Below, piece after piece: positions 39,031-47,501 of a DNA stretch of 64,000 bases. The position numbers and the translations under genes were made by a program. The DNA lies in contig NZ_CP121659.1 in NCBI RefSeq assembly GCF_029714365.1, positions 1,364,001 through 1,428,000 of the forward strand. Direction: 5' to 3'. This DNA is from Sinorhizobium terangae. GTDB lineage: Bacteria > Pseudomonadota > Alphaproteobacteria > Rhizobiales > Rhizobiaceae. Every line of letters begins with the position of its first letter. Within the stretch, counting starts at the first letter, position 1. The notes beneath the pieces were generated by a model. That model did no database searches. It was not told the origin of the DNA and saw nothing but the letters and a program-made list of their open reading frames with translations.

Positions 39031-39507
39031 ATGGTCGACAAAGTGCCGATGACACAGGGTGGATTCGCCAATCTGCAGGAAGAACTGCGCTGGCGGCAGC
39101 AAGGAGAGCGCCCGCGAATCATCGAAGCGATCGCCGAGGCCCGCGCCCATGGCGACTTGTCGGAAAACGCTGAATATCATGCTGCCAAGGAAGCGCAGAG
39201 CCACAACGAGGGCCGGATCACCGAGCTCGAGGATCTGATCGCGCGCGCCGAGGTCATCGATCTTTCCAAGATGTCGGGGTCGAAGATCAAGTTCGGCGCC
39301 AAGGTCAAGCTCGTCGACGAGGACACCGAAGAGGAAAAGACCTACCAGATCGTCGGCGACCAGGAAGCCGACGTCAAAGCGGGTCGTATTTCGATTTCCT
39401 CTCCGATTGCCCGTGCGCTGATCGGCAAGGAAGTCGGCGACTCGATCGAGGTCAACGCCCCCGGCGGCTCCAAGGCCTACGAAATCCTCGCCATCCACTG
39501 GGGCTGA
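39031..39507 (+). CDS. greA: Transcription elongation factor GreA
   Basis: 158 residues, the standard GreA length. An N-terminal coiled coil (about 10-75: [21 protein letters not shown], then [20 protein letters not shown] with the acidic DxxE tip) is followed by a C-terminal FKBP-like domain (about 85-158). It rescues backtracked RNA polymerase by stimulating transcript cleavage. The ATG at 39031 follows AAGGATGATGAA and gives the family N-terminus [11 protein letters not shown]; the frame stays open upstream but without coding signs. The leader has a GGCGCC...GGCGCC stem just before the gene. Confidence 0.95.
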   Translation: MVDKVPMTQGGFANLQEELRWRQQGERPRIIEAIAEARAHGDLSENAEYHAAKEAQSHNEGRITELEDLIARAEVIDLSKMSGSKIKFGAKVKLVDEDTEEEKTYQIVGDQEADVKAGRISISSPIARALIGKEVGDSIEVNAPGGSKAYEILAIHWG

Positions 39508-39567
39508 ACGGCTCCGGCGTCATGATTTGGGTTGTGGTAACCCAATACGTGACCGAAGTTACCAAGG

Positions 39568-39686
39568 GAGGAGTGCGCTCATCCCGCTTAAAGGGGCGTG
39601 AGGCTCGCTCCGCCCCCTTCCCCCCTTTTGCAAATGATGCCCCTTTTGCAAAATGATGATTGTCGCATGTGCGAGGAGTGCGCTCA
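39568..39686. repeat. Short direct repeats in the lpsB leader
   Basis: GAGGAGTGCGCTCA occurs twice (39568-39581 and 39673-39686). Between them a tandem pair CCCCTTTTGCAAATGATG / CCCCTTTTGCAAAATGATG (39622-39639, 39640-39658) is found. The second 14-mer contains the probable lpsB ribosome-binding site, so the first is a duplicate of that leader segment. Confidence 0.6.
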
Positions 39687-39687
39687 C

Positions 39688-40743
39688 GTGGCCGATATCC
39701 GGGACATCGAGGTCATTGCGCCCAATTTCAAGCAACGCCTCTCCGGCGTCACTTCGACGATCATACAGCTCGTTCCGATCCAGCGTGCGCTCGGCCAGAA
39801 GATTGCGGTTCTCGGCCCTGGCCTTCCAACGACGTTGCCGTCGATCCGCTTTCGGGATCTGATCCATCTGTGGAAGGCCCCGGCGGGCCGGCCTTGCCGC
39901 GTCTGGCACGCGCGCCGCAATGTTGAAATGCTGCCGGCGATCATCCTGCGCGATCTTCTGCGCATGAAAATCAGGATCGTTTTCACGTCCGCCTCGCAGC
40001 GCCGGCACACGGGGTGGAGCAAGTTCCTTATCGGCAGGATGGATGCGGTGATTGCGACGAGTGGCAAGACAGCCGCCTATCTGCAGGTGCCGAATACCGT
40101 GATACTGCATGGCATAGACACCAGGCGCTTTCGCCCGGCGGCGGACAAAGCGGAAGCAAAACGTGCACTTGGGCTCGATTCTGGCAAGAAGATTGCTGGC
40201 TGTTTCGGACGCGTGCGCCGTCAGAAGGGTACGGATCTTTTCGTAGACAGCATGATTGCGCTCCTGCCCAGCCGCCCCGACTGGTGCGCGGTCGTTGCGG
40301 GGCGCGCGACCGGACAGCATCTCGCCTTCGAGGCGGAATTGAAGCAACGGGTTGCCAAGGCGGGCCTTGCAGATCGCATCCTCTTCGTCGGAGAACACAC
40401 CAACATCCCCGATTGGTACCGGGCGCTCGACCTTTTCATCGCACCGCAACGCTGGGAGGGATTCGGTCTGACACCATTGGAGGCCATGGCAAGCGGTGTT
40501 CCGGTCGTGGCAACCGACGTCGGTGCTTTCTCGGAACTGATCGCCGGCGGTACCGAGGAAACGGGCGTCATCATTGCAGCCGACGATTTGGACGCCATGG
40601 TCGATGGTGCGGCCGCTTTCATGGATGACCTGCCGAGATTGTCGGCCGCTGCCGCCAACGGCCTTTCGTGGACCTCGAAGAGCTTCGCGATTGAGGGCGA
40701 AGCGCGGGCAATAGGCGCCATCTACGAAAAACTCATGCGCTGA
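39688..40743 (+). CDS. lpsB: LPS core mannosyltransferase LpsB/LpcC, GT4
   Basis: 351 residues from GTG 39688 (GAGGAG nine bases upstream), which I recall as the S. meliloti LpsB length. It is a GT-B glycosyltransferase: the C-terminal donor domain has GCFGRVRRQKGTDLFVDSM and the EX7E-type region QRWEGFGLTPLEAMASGVPVVATDVG. LpsB/LpcC adds the first mannose to the LPS inner core from GDP-mannose; loss impairs LPS and symbiosis in rhizobia. It follows greA and converges with lpsE. Naming rests on family motifs and synteny. An in-frame ATG at 39598 would add 30 unlikely residues. Confidence 0.88.
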   Translation: MADIRDIEVIAPNFKQRLSGVTSTIIQLVPIQRALGQKIAVLGPGLPTTLPSIRFRDLIHLWKAPAGRPCRVWHARRNVEMLPAIILRDLLRMKIRIVFTSASQRRHTGWSKFLIGRMDAVIATSGKTAAYLQVPNTVILHGIDTRRFRPAADKAEAKRALGLDSGKKIAGCFGRVRRQKGTDLFVDSMIALLPSRPDWCAVVAGRATGQHLAFEAELKQRVAKAGLADRILFVGEHTNIPDWYRALDLFIAPQRWEGFGLTPLEAMASGVPVVATDVGAFSELIAGGTEETGVIIAADDLDAMVDGAAAFMDDLPRLSAAAANGLSWTSKSFAIEGEARAIGAIYEKLMR

Positions 40744-40758
40744 GCGACATAGAAAAGA

Positions 40759-41781
40759 CTACCGCTTTGAGCCGAAAAGCTTCAGGTAGGCGTCCGTAAT
40801 GGCCTCTTTGGAAAATTGACTCATCAGAGTCTGGTGCCCGCGCTCGGCAAGGCTTGCGCGCAGCGCATCGTCGCTGACGATCCGCTCGACCGCATGCGCG
40901 AAGCCGTCCTCATCGCCGATATCGACCATCAGACCGTTTTCCCCATCGCGCATGAACCACTGCGGCCCCTCGGACCGGCTTGAGACGACCGGTGTTCCTT
41001 GCGCCCACGCCTCGAGAATGACATTGCCGAGTGGCTCGTGGCTCGAAGCCATCACGAAAATATCGGCTGCCGCAAGGAAGGGCCTCGTGTCCTTCTGCCA
41101 TCCGGCGAAGCGCACACGGGCGGCGACACCGAGATCGGTTGCGAGCTTTTGAAGGTTGTCCCGCTCTTCACCATCACCGAGCAGCCAAAGGTAAGCGCCG
41201 GGCACTTTGGCGATCGCCTGGATCAATGTATGGAAACCCTTGCGTTCGACAAAGCGCCCCATCGACATGACGACCGGAGCTTCCTCCGGCGTGTCGAGCG
41301 TTGCCCGACTGACTGGTTCGACGCGGTCGGTGTTGGTGAAGTTCGAGATGATCTCGATCTCCCGCTTCCAGCCGAGCTTGCGAACATGTCCGGCAATGCC
41401 GGGCGTATTGCAGACGAGGCAGTCGGTGTTGCGAAAATAGTCGAGGCGTGGCGGATAGTCGCCGAGCCGGGAAATCTTGATGCAGCCCTTGTAGGCCGGC
41501 ATCAGTTCGCTGGCGCGTGGTGCCCAAGCCATCAGCGCGTCCGGCCGGTCGCGCCTTGCCATGTGCATCACCCTGCGCGGCAGGAGCAGGCGATCGAGCG
41601 ACAGGTTTCGGAAATGGCTTTCCACAATCCTGGTTGCGCCTTCGATCTCCGGGCGCCAGATACGCTGCGGTCGGATGACGGCCGTCTGCTTCACACCGCG
41701 CTCGGCAAGCGCGTTGACGAGATGGACGAAGAAACGCTCGGCGCCGCCATCCTTGCCGAAATGGAAGTGCATGATCTTCAT
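40759..41781 (-). CDS. lpsE: LPS core glycosyltransferase LpsE-like, GT4
   Basis: 340 residues of GT-B fold: N-terminal acceptor domain starting MKIMHFHFGKDGGAERFF, donor domain with VMSMGRFVERKGFHTLIQA and SSHEPLGNVILEAWAQGTPVV (the EX7E region). It is a tandem paralogue of the next gene, with the same opening and spacing of motifs. Position beside lpsB and orientation match lpsE of S. meliloti as I recall it; the sugar transferred is not deducible from sequence. Three bases separate it from lpsD, so the two are cotranslated. Confidence 0.85.
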   Translation of the reverse strand: MKIMHFHFGKDGGAERFFVHLVNALAERGVKQTAVIRPQRIWRPEIEGATRIVESHFRNLSLDRLLLPRRVMHMARRDRPDALMAWAPRASELMPAYKGCIKISRLGDYPPRLDYFRNTDCLVCNTPGIAGHVRKLGWKREIEIISNFTNTDRVEPVSRATLDTPEEAPVVMSMGRFVERKGFHTLIQAIAKVPGAYLWLLGDGEERDNLQKLATDLGVAARVRFAGWQKDTRPFLAAADIFVMASSHEPLGNVILEAWAQGTPVVSSRSEGPQWFMRDGENGLMVDIGDEDGFAHAVERIVSDDALRASLAERGHQTLMSQFSKEAITDAYLKLFGSKR

Positions 41782-41784
41782 TGC

Positions 41785-42810
41785 TTACTCTGCGCCCCTG
41801 GAGAAGAGTTCGAGATAGGCGTCGGTGATCGCCTGCTCGGAAAAGCGCGTGCGCAATGTTTCGCGGCCGCCGACACTCAATCTTTCCCGAAGCTCCGGAT
41901 CGTCGCGTAGTCGACGGATTGCGTTTGCCAGGCCGTCGTCGTCGCCGCGGTCCACCATCAGCGCGTCGACTTCGTCCGTCATCACCCAGGACGGCCCCTC
42001 CGCGCGCGATGAGATCGTCGCCTTCCCGGCGCCCCAGCCCTCGAAGCAGACGTTGCCGAGCGGCTCATGCGAAGAATTGATGACGAAGACGTCACCGGCA
42101 GCGAGATAGCCGTAGGCGTTGGTCTGCCAGCCCGTGAACCGGACGCGGTCGCGAAGGCCCAACTCGTCCGTCAGGCCCTCGAGCCGCTCACGCTCCGGCC
42201 CATCTCCGACGAGCCAAAGGTGGGCGCCATCGACCTTCTCGATCGCACGGATAAGCCCGTCGAAACCCTTGCGCCTGACGAACCGACCCATGCCGACGAC
42301 TACGAATGCGTCCGCCGGTGTCTGCATCTCGTCGCGTGCGATTGGAGCGACCGGTATCGCGCGGGTGAAGTTCGCAATGACTTCGATCCCGCGCTTCCAT
42401 CCGAGCTCGCGAACCTTCGCGGCCATGTCCGGGGTGATGCAAACCAGCGTCTCCACATTGGTATAGTAGCCGAGATGCTCGGGATAATCGCCGAGGCGAG
42501 ATATGCGCAGGGCGCCCTTGTATGCCGGCATGAAACGGCTTGCCCGCAATTGCCATGCCATGATGACGTCGGGCCGGAATTCGCGAAGAATGCGCCGCAT
42601 CCGCCAATGCAGAAGGAAGCGCGAAAGCGATATTCTGCGGAAGATACCTTCGTAAACCGTCGCACTGCCTTCGATATCCTTGCGCCAACTGCGGTCGGGC
42701 CGGATGAGCACGCGTTGTTCGACGCCCCTGTCATACAGGGCATTGATGAGGTTGACGAAGAATCGTTCTGCTCCGCCTTCCTTGCCGAAATGAATATGCA
42801 TGACCTTCAT
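41785..42810 (-). CDS. lpsD: LPS core glycosyltransferase LpsD-like, GT4
   Basis: 341 residues, GT-B family, closely related to its neighbour: MKVMHIHFGKEGGAERFFVN at the N-terminus, VVGMGRFVRRKGFDGLIRAI and SSHEPLGNVCFEGWGAGKATI in the donor domain. It lies between lpsE and lpsC on one strand, probably an lpsC-lpsD-lpsE operon acting with LpsB on the LPS core. The symbol is by synteny. The ATG at 42810 is supported by GAAAGGTAACCC upstream. Confidence 0.85.
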   Translation of the reverse strand: MKVMHIHFGKEGGAERFFVNLINALYDRGVEQRVLIRPDRSWRKDIEGSATVYEGIFRRISLSRFLLHWRMRRILREFRPDVIMAWQLRASRFMPAYKGALRISRLGDYPEHLGYYTNVETLVCITPDMAAKVRELGWKRGIEVIANFTRAIPVAPIARDEMQTPADAFVVVGMGRFVRRKGFDGLIRAIEKVDGAHLWLVGDGPERERLEGLTDELGLRDRVRFTGWQTNAYGYLAAGDVFVINSSHEPLGNVCFEGWGAGKATISSRAEGPSWVMTDEVDALMVDRGDDDGLANAIRRLRDDPELRERLSVGGRETLRTRFSEQAITDAYLELFSRGAE

Positions 42811-42852
42811 GGGTTACCTTTCGAGGCTTGGATCACCCTTCCCGGAATGGCG

Positions 42853-43665
42853 CTAGTGGGAAAGCGCGTCGTCGGTATTCGGCCGTGCCTTGAGCGCGTG
42901 CCTTTGATACATCTTGGCCGCCGTCAGAAAAGAATAGACAGCGCCTGTCATGGCCTCGATGAAGCCCGACAGGCCGCAGCGCCAAAGGCCGTTGCGAAAA
43001 TAGAGGCGAAAGAAATAAAGCGGTGGACCGAAGACGAGCTTGTAGGACCTGGGCGGCTTGCCTGCTTCAAACTGCTGGTCGGCTTTCAGGCTCGAGTACT
43101 TGTTTTCCTTAAGGATCTGCTCATCCATCAACAGCGGCCGGAAATGAAGAAGGCTTCCGGAGCGGGCGTTCTCGACCTTGCCGTCCGGTACGATTCCTTC
43201 ATGTACCTTCTGACTGAGATCGTATCGCCCCCTGCCTCCGCGGATCAGGCGCAGGTTCCGCCGCTCATGCACCTTTGTAGGTGTATAGCCGTAGCCGATA
43301 AGGTAAGGTCGTCGCGCAACGCGCCATCCCACCGTGTCCGCTGGGGCTTGGAGAAGCTCCGGCAAAAGCTTGCGCAGCGGCGCATCCAGCCTTTCGTCCG
43401 CATCGATATTGAAGCACCAAGGCTGGCTGCATTGCTCGAGCGCGAACTGCTTCTGTCCTGCATAGCCGCGCCACGGCTCATACAGGAATCGGATCGGCCA
43501 GCCCCTGTCGATATAGGACTGCACCAGAGCCGCCGTGCCGTCGGTCGAGCCCGAATCGACGATGACGATCTCGGCGCATTGATCGAGGCTTTCGATGCAA
43601 TTGCCCAGATAGCCTTCTTCATTGAGGCAGATGATGAAAGCGGAAAGCGGAAGCTTGGAGGTCAC
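42853..43665 (-). CDS. lpsC: LPS core glycosyltransferase LpsC-like, GT2
   Basis: 270 residues, family-2 (GT-A) glycosyltransferase. The nucleotide-sugar site is LSAFIICLNEEGYLGNCIES, followed by EIVIVDSGSTDGTAALV and the DxD-like NIDADERLDAPL metal motif, then a WRGYAGQKQFALEQC acceptor-side segment. Such WaaE/KdtX-like enzymes add glucose to the LPS inner core. It is the first gene of the three-gene minus-strand set. The C-terminus has a short hydrophobic stretch (EAMTGAVYSFLTA) that may touch the membrane. Confidence 0.85.
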   Translation of the reverse strand: MTSKLPLSAFIICLNEEGYLGNCIESLDQCAEIVIVDSGSTDGTAALVQSYIDRGWPIRFLYEPWRGYAGQKQFALEQCSQPWCFNIDADERLDAPLRKLLPELLQAPADTVGWRVARRPYLIGYGYTPTKVHERRNLRLIRGGRGRYDLSQKVHEGIVPDGKVENARSGSLLHFRPLLMDEQILKENKYSSLKADQQFEAGKPPRSYKLVFGPPLYFFRLYFRNGLWRCGLSGFIEAMTGAVYSFLTAAKMYQRHALKARPNTDDALSH

Positions 43666-43808
43666 GCCGATGCCTTTTCAAGCTGTTTGCGAAACGAGCC
43701 GCGCCAGCTTACGAAACATTCCGGCATTTTCCCCGATGGGGAGCATGTTTTCACGAGCAATTTCCTACAGGGGCCGCAGGCTGAACGAGGCGAACGCCGG
43801 CCGCACGG

Positions 43809-44279
43809 CTAGATTTCCACCTGGCACGCGTCCTTCACCTGGCGGATCGTCAGCATCGTGCGTACCGTGTCGACATTGTCGGTTGCCGTCAGTTCCTCAA
43901 TAACGAAATCCTGGAAGCTCGCAAGGTTCTCGGCTACGCACTGCAGCAGAAAGTCTGATTCGCCCGAGACCATCCAGGCCTCGCGGACGAGCGGCCATGA
44001 TGCGGTGCGGGCGGCGAATGCTTTGAGATTCGCATCCGATTGATGCTTGAGGCCGACCATACAGAAGGCAACGAGGTCGTAGCCGAGCGCCGACGCGTTG
44101 AGCAATGCGCGGTAGCCGCGAATGACACCTGATTCCTCCAGCTTACGGACGCGGCGCAGACAAGGAGGCGCCGAGATGCCCACGCGCTCGGCGAGCTCGA
44201 CATTCGTCATCCGGCCGTTGCTCTGCAGTTCGCGCAGTATTTTCATATCGATGGCATCGAGCTCGACGCGTATGACCAT
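43809..44279 (-). CDS. lrp: Lrp/AsnC-family transcriptional regulator
   Basis: 156 residues. The N-terminal helix-turn-helix is DAIDMKILRELQSNGRMTNVELAERVGISA (about 5-40), followed by a RAM ligand-binding domain (about 70-150, DLVAFCMVGLK and NVDTVRTMLTIRQVKDAC). Lrp proteins assemble into octamers and respond to amino acids. It lies between the lps genes and trxB as in S. meliloti. It is divergent from trxB over 535 bases. Its regulon is unknown. Confidence 0.88.
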   Translation of the reverse strand: MVIRVELDAIDMKILRELQSNGRMTNVELAERVGISAPPCLRRVRKLEESGVIRGYRALLNASALGYDLVAFCMVGLKHQSDANLKAFAARTASWPLVREAWMVSGESDFLLQCVAENLASFQDFVIEELTATDNVDTVRTMLTIRQVKDACQVEI

Positions 44280-44815
44280 TGCCTAGCATCCCCAATTGTC
44301 GGCCTTGGCGAGGAGGCCTTATATGCCCGCCAGCAGGATCGTCGACAGTATCGGGCCGTCCCCGCCGCAACTGCCCTGACGAATGTAGCGCCAATCGCCG
44401 CTTCAAGCTGCAAGCGGACGATAGCGCCGTCGCCACGAATGCGACAGGTCCGCCGTTCCTGCAAGCGGCTAATTTCGCTCCGGTGAGTAGCATGCAACGT
44501 GACGCCAAAACGAGAGCACTCACTGCCGCATGCACAAAAACCTTCGGGCTGCGCCTTCAGGACGGTGGCGGCGCAAACACAGCGGATTGCCGTTGCGGCG
44601 GAATCGCACACCGTGGTCGGCCGATGCGTCGAAAACGATGCAAAAATGCCCGATCTGGTGCCAAAACGCTGCCCCTGCCCCAAGCACTTGTGTGTATCGG
44701 CGGCCGCACCCTTGAAAGTACGAGCGGTGAATACCTAAAGTAAGGCAATATTTTGCCAATAACCACGGAACCGGATAATGCTGCCTCGGCTCTCCGGCCT
44801 TTCAAGGACACGTTC
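44280..44815. other. lrp-trxB divergent intergenic region
   Basis: No supported gene; open frames on both strands lack ribosome-binding sites. It holds the divergent promoters; the last 60 bases are AT-richer (around CTAAAGTAAGGCAATATTTTG) and probably contain the trxB promoter, with AAGGA eight bases before the trxB start. Nothing else is recognised. Confidence 0.45.
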
Positions 44816-45790
44816 ATGACCGCCCGCCATACCAAAGTGCTGATTATCGGCTCCGGCCCTGCTGGCTATACTGCGGCGATCTATACGGCACGCGCCATGC
44901 TGTCGCCGGTGCTGATCGCAGGTATGGAACAGGGTGGCCAATTGATGATCACCACCGACGTGGAGAATTATCCCGGCTACGCCGATCCGGTCCAGGGCCC
45001 CTGGATGATGGAACAGATGCTGAAGCAGGCGACGCACGTCGGCGCGGAGATCGTCAATGACCTCGTTACCGATGTCGATCTTTCCGTCCGTCCCTTTCGC
45101 ATCAAGACCGATAGCGGTAACGACTGGACCACGGACGCATTGATCATTGCTACCGGCGCCAAGGCGAAGTGGCTGGGCATCGAAACGGAGCCGACCTTCA
45201 TGGGCTTCGGGGTTTCGGCATGCGCCACCTGCGATGGCTTCTTCTATCGGAACAAGGATGTGATCGTCGTCGGGGGCGGCAATTCCGCCGTGGAAGAAGC
45301 GCTCTACCTTTCGAACCTGGCAAAGACCGTCACCGTCGTTCACCGCCGCGACGCATTCAGGGCGGAAAAGATCCTTCAGGAGCGTCTTTTCGCCAAGCCG
45401 AACGTGAAGGTCATCTGGGACCACGAGGTCGTCGAATATCTCGGCACGCCCGCAAAGCCGCCGATGCCTGCTTCGGTCAACGGCGTGAAGCTTCGCAATA
45501 CCAAGACCGGCGAAACCACGGACATGGTGACCGATGGTGTTTTCGTCGCGATTGGCCATGCGCCGGCGGTGGAGTTGTTCAAGGGCAAGCTTCGCCAGAA
45601 GCCGAACGGCTATCTCTGGACCGCACCGGACTCGACGGCAACCGATGTCGCAGGCGTGTTTGCTGCCGGTGATGTCACCGACGACGTCTATCGCCAGGCA
45701 GTCACGGCCGCCGGCATGGGCTGCATGGCGGCGCTCGAGGCGGAGAAATATCTGGCGGGTCATATGCCCGTCGCAATTGCAGCCGAATAG
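44816..45790 (+). CDS. trxB: Thioredoxin-disulfide reductase
   Basis: 324 residues. FAD-binding GSGPAGYTAAIYTARA (about 13-28), NADPH-binding VVVGGGNSAVEEALYLS (about 150-165) and the redox-active CATC disulfide (in SACATCDGFFY) identify TrxB, which reduces thioredoxin with NADPH. The ATG at 44816 is chosen for its AAGGA site and because the flavin motif follows; the frame extends 21 codons further upstream. lsrB follows 107 bases later on the same strand, a pairing that fits oxidative-stress roles of both. Confidence 0.95.
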   Translation: MTARHTKVLIIGSGPAGYTAAIYTARAMLSPVLIAGMEQGGQLMITTDVENYPGYADPVQGPWMMEQMLKQATHVGAEIVNDLVTDVDLSVRPFRIKTDSGNDWTTDALIIATGAKAKWLGIETEPTFMGFGVSACATCDGFFYRNKDVIVVGGGNSAVEEALYLSNLAKTVTVVHRRDAFRAEKILQERLFAKPNVKVIWDHEVVEYLGTPAKPPMPASVNGVKLRNTKTGETTDMVTDGVFVAIGHAPAVELFKGKLRQKPNGYLWTAPDSTATDVAGVFAAGDVTDDVYRQAVTAAGMGCMAALEAEKYLAGHMPVAIAAE

Positions 45791-45897
45791 AAGCTGCGAA
45801 TCGGGGCGCGCGCCGCAAGGCGCCGCGTCTCGCGTGGGAACAGATGCATCAGCCACAACCGGAGGACGATTACACAGTTCCCCGGGAGTGGTCGTTT

Positions 45898-46806
45898 ATG
45901 GGGGCATTCATGTCGTTAGACTGGGATAAACTGCGCATATTTCATGCGGCGGCCGAGGCAGGCTCGTTCACGCATGCGGCAGACAAACTCCATCTTTCGC
46001 AATCGGCCATTAGCCGTCAGGTCAGTTCGCTCGAACAGGACGTCGGCATCAAGCTCTTTCATCGCCACGCGCGCGGTCTGATTCTCACAGAACAGGGTGA
46101 GATTCTATACCGCACTGCGCACGAGGTGCTGATGAAGCTTGAGAGCGTCAAGGTGCAACTGACCGAGACGACCGACAAACCGACCGGCAAACTGCGCATC
46201 ACCACCACGGTCGGCCTTGGCCAGGGCTGGTTGACCGACAAGGTTCAAGAGTTCATGTCGCTGCACCCCGACGTGCAAGTCCAGCTCATTCTCGACAATG
46301 AAGAGCTCGATGTGAACATGCGGCACGCCGATTGCGCGATCCGGCTGCGCCAGCCGCAGCAGTCGGATCTGATCCAGCGCAAGCTTTTCACGGTGCACAT
46401 GCATGTGTATGCCGCCCCCTCCTACATCAACAAACACGGTGAGCCCCAGTCCGTCGAGGATCTGGACAATCATCGGATCATCACCTTCGGTGAGCCCGCG
46501 CCAAACTACCTGCTCGATGTGAACTGGCTGGAGATCGCCGGACGCGATCACGACAATCCGCGGATCTCGCATTTGCAGATCAACAGCCAGACCTCGATCA
46601 AGCGCGCCTGCCTGCTCGGAATCGGCATTGCCATGCTTCCCGACTACATCGTCGGCCGCGACCCGGGGCTCATTCAGCTCCCGATCAGCGCGGATATCCC
46701 CTCTTTCGACACCTATTTCTGCTATCCGGACGAAATGAAGAATGCAGCGAAGCTGAAAGTCTTCCGTGACTATATCGTTGCCAAGGCGCGCAACTGGAAT
46801 TTTTGA
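45898..46806 (+). CDS. lsrB: LysR regulator LsrB (VtlR-like)
   Basis: 302 residues. Winged helix at about 5-65 (LDWDKLRIFHAAAEAGSFTH, then LSQSAISRQVSSLEQDVGI) and an effector domain at about 95-300. It matches LsrB of S. meliloti (VtlR in Brucella) by sequence style and place after trxB. LsrB senses peroxide through cysteines; in this numbering Cys146 and Cys238 coincide with two of the reported residues, which also supports the start at 45898. Position 172 is Ala in this protein. LsrB controls LPS genes, and VtlR activates AbcR-type sRNAs; two such sRNA genes lie directly downstream here. Confidence 0.88.
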   Translation: MGAFMSLDWDKLRIFHAAAEAGSFTHAADKLHLSQSAISRQVSSLEQDVGIKLFHRHARGLILTEQGEILYRTAHEVLMKLESVKVQLTETTDKPTGKLRITTTVGLGQGWLTDKVQEFMSLHPDVQVQLILDNEELDVNMRHADCAIRLRQPQQSDLIQRKLFTVHMHVYAAPSYINKHGEPQSVEDLDNHRIITFGEPAPNYLLDVNWLEIAGRDHDNPRISHLQINSQTSIKRACLLGIGIAMLPDYIVGRDPGLIQLPISADIPSFDTYFCYPDEMKNAAKLKVFRDYIVAKARNWNF

Positions 46807-47014
46807 CGGCTGCTTCAGTTGCTTGAATTCTGGGCAATTGCTCAGTGCGTTCGTAAGTCTTTGTTTCAGAAAGATATATTCTAACGCGGAAGAAGGTCTC
46901 TGTAGATTGGAAGCATTGTGCGCTGCAAAAATGTGCAGGAATGCGCGCACGGCATGGCTGTCATGCATATTAAATGATTGCTGCACGCCCAAAAAAACAG
47001 CATACCAAACCCAG
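46807..47014. other. lsrB-abcR1 intergenic region
   Basis: Holds the presumed abcR1 promoter. It contains inverted motifs such as GCATGGCTGTCATGC and the AT-rich ATATTAAATGATT, candidates for LysR operator and promoter elements, but no exact element can be assigned by eye. Confidence 0.4.
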
Positions 47015-47132
47015 CTGATGCATCTTTGGTGGCTTCTCCTCCCAGTGCCACCGCAGCAGCTGTTCCCCTCTGGAGGTTCTTATTACCTTCACAACTACAA
47101 GGGCCCAAGTTTTCTTGTGGCCCTCTTTTTTT
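47015..47132 (+). ncRNA. abcR1: AbcR1-type trans-acting small RNA (alpha-r15 family)
   Basis: About 118 bases. It carries CTCCTCCCAG (47056-47065 region), an unpaired anti-Shine-Dalgarno motif of AbcR RNAs, then TGTTCCCCTCTGGAGG, and ends in an intrinsic terminator (GGGCC...GGCCC followed by TTTTTTT at 47126-47132). AbcR RNAs bind Hfq and repress ABC-transporter mRNAs. The position between lsrB and an arsR gene matches the S. meliloti AbcR1/AbcR2 locus as I recall. The 5' end is estimated from the conserved CTGATGCAT; which of the two copies is AbcR1 is also assigned by position. Confidence 0.82.
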
Positions 47133-47220
47133 GCCTGCCGTTTGGTCACAGCCGTCAGTTGAGAAAAACGCAGGAGCGCGCTATTGAAAGCCGCCCTTGC
47201 GCTCCCCATATCCCTTTTGG

Positions 47221-47333
47221 CTGATGCATATGGCGGCATTCTCCTCCCAGCCGCCGCAGCAGCTGTTCCCCTCTGGAGGTTTGAAACCTTCACAACTGTA
47301 AGGGCCCCAGTTTTCTTGTGGCCCTCTTTTTTT
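47221..47333 (+). ncRNA. abcR2: AbcR2-type trans-acting small RNA (alpha-r15 family)
   Basis: A second copy about 200 bases downstream, opening again with CTGATGCAT, repeating TTCTCCTCCCAG and GCAGCAGCTGTTCCCCTCTGG exactly, and closing with the same terminator core (GGGCCCCAGTTTTCTTGTGGCCC then TTTTTTT). Sequence between the copies has no such similarity, so each has its own promoter. In S. meliloti the two copies are expressed under different growth conditions. Confidence 0.82.
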
Positions 47334-47447
47334 GCCGTTGAAACAGCGTGATTTCAGATCGACGCAAAGGGGGGTGCCCTGGCGTTGGAAAGGTGTGCTT
47401 GGCGACTCCTTTCACGGCACTCCGCAAAATCACGGGCATGTGATTTG

Positions 47448-47481
47448 TATATCGAACTTTATCGATACATATATTGATATA
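47448..47481. promoter_or_regulatory. AT-rich inverted repeats upstream of arsR (candidate ArsR operator)
   Basis: Overlapping TATCGA...TCGATA and TATC...GATA inverted motifs 20-54 bases before the ArsR start, in an otherwise GC-rich region. ArsR-type repressors typically bind such AT-rich dyads over their own promoters. Inferred from position and symmetry. Confidence 0.45.
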
Positions 47482-47501
47482 ACCAGGTAAGGCGATTTAT
47501 C

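Noticed and set aside
46980..47340. CRISPR-like repeats at the AbcR locus
   Set aside because: Only two imperfect copies of more than 100 bases, each ending in a terminator, which fits duplicated sRNA genes and not repeat-spacer units.
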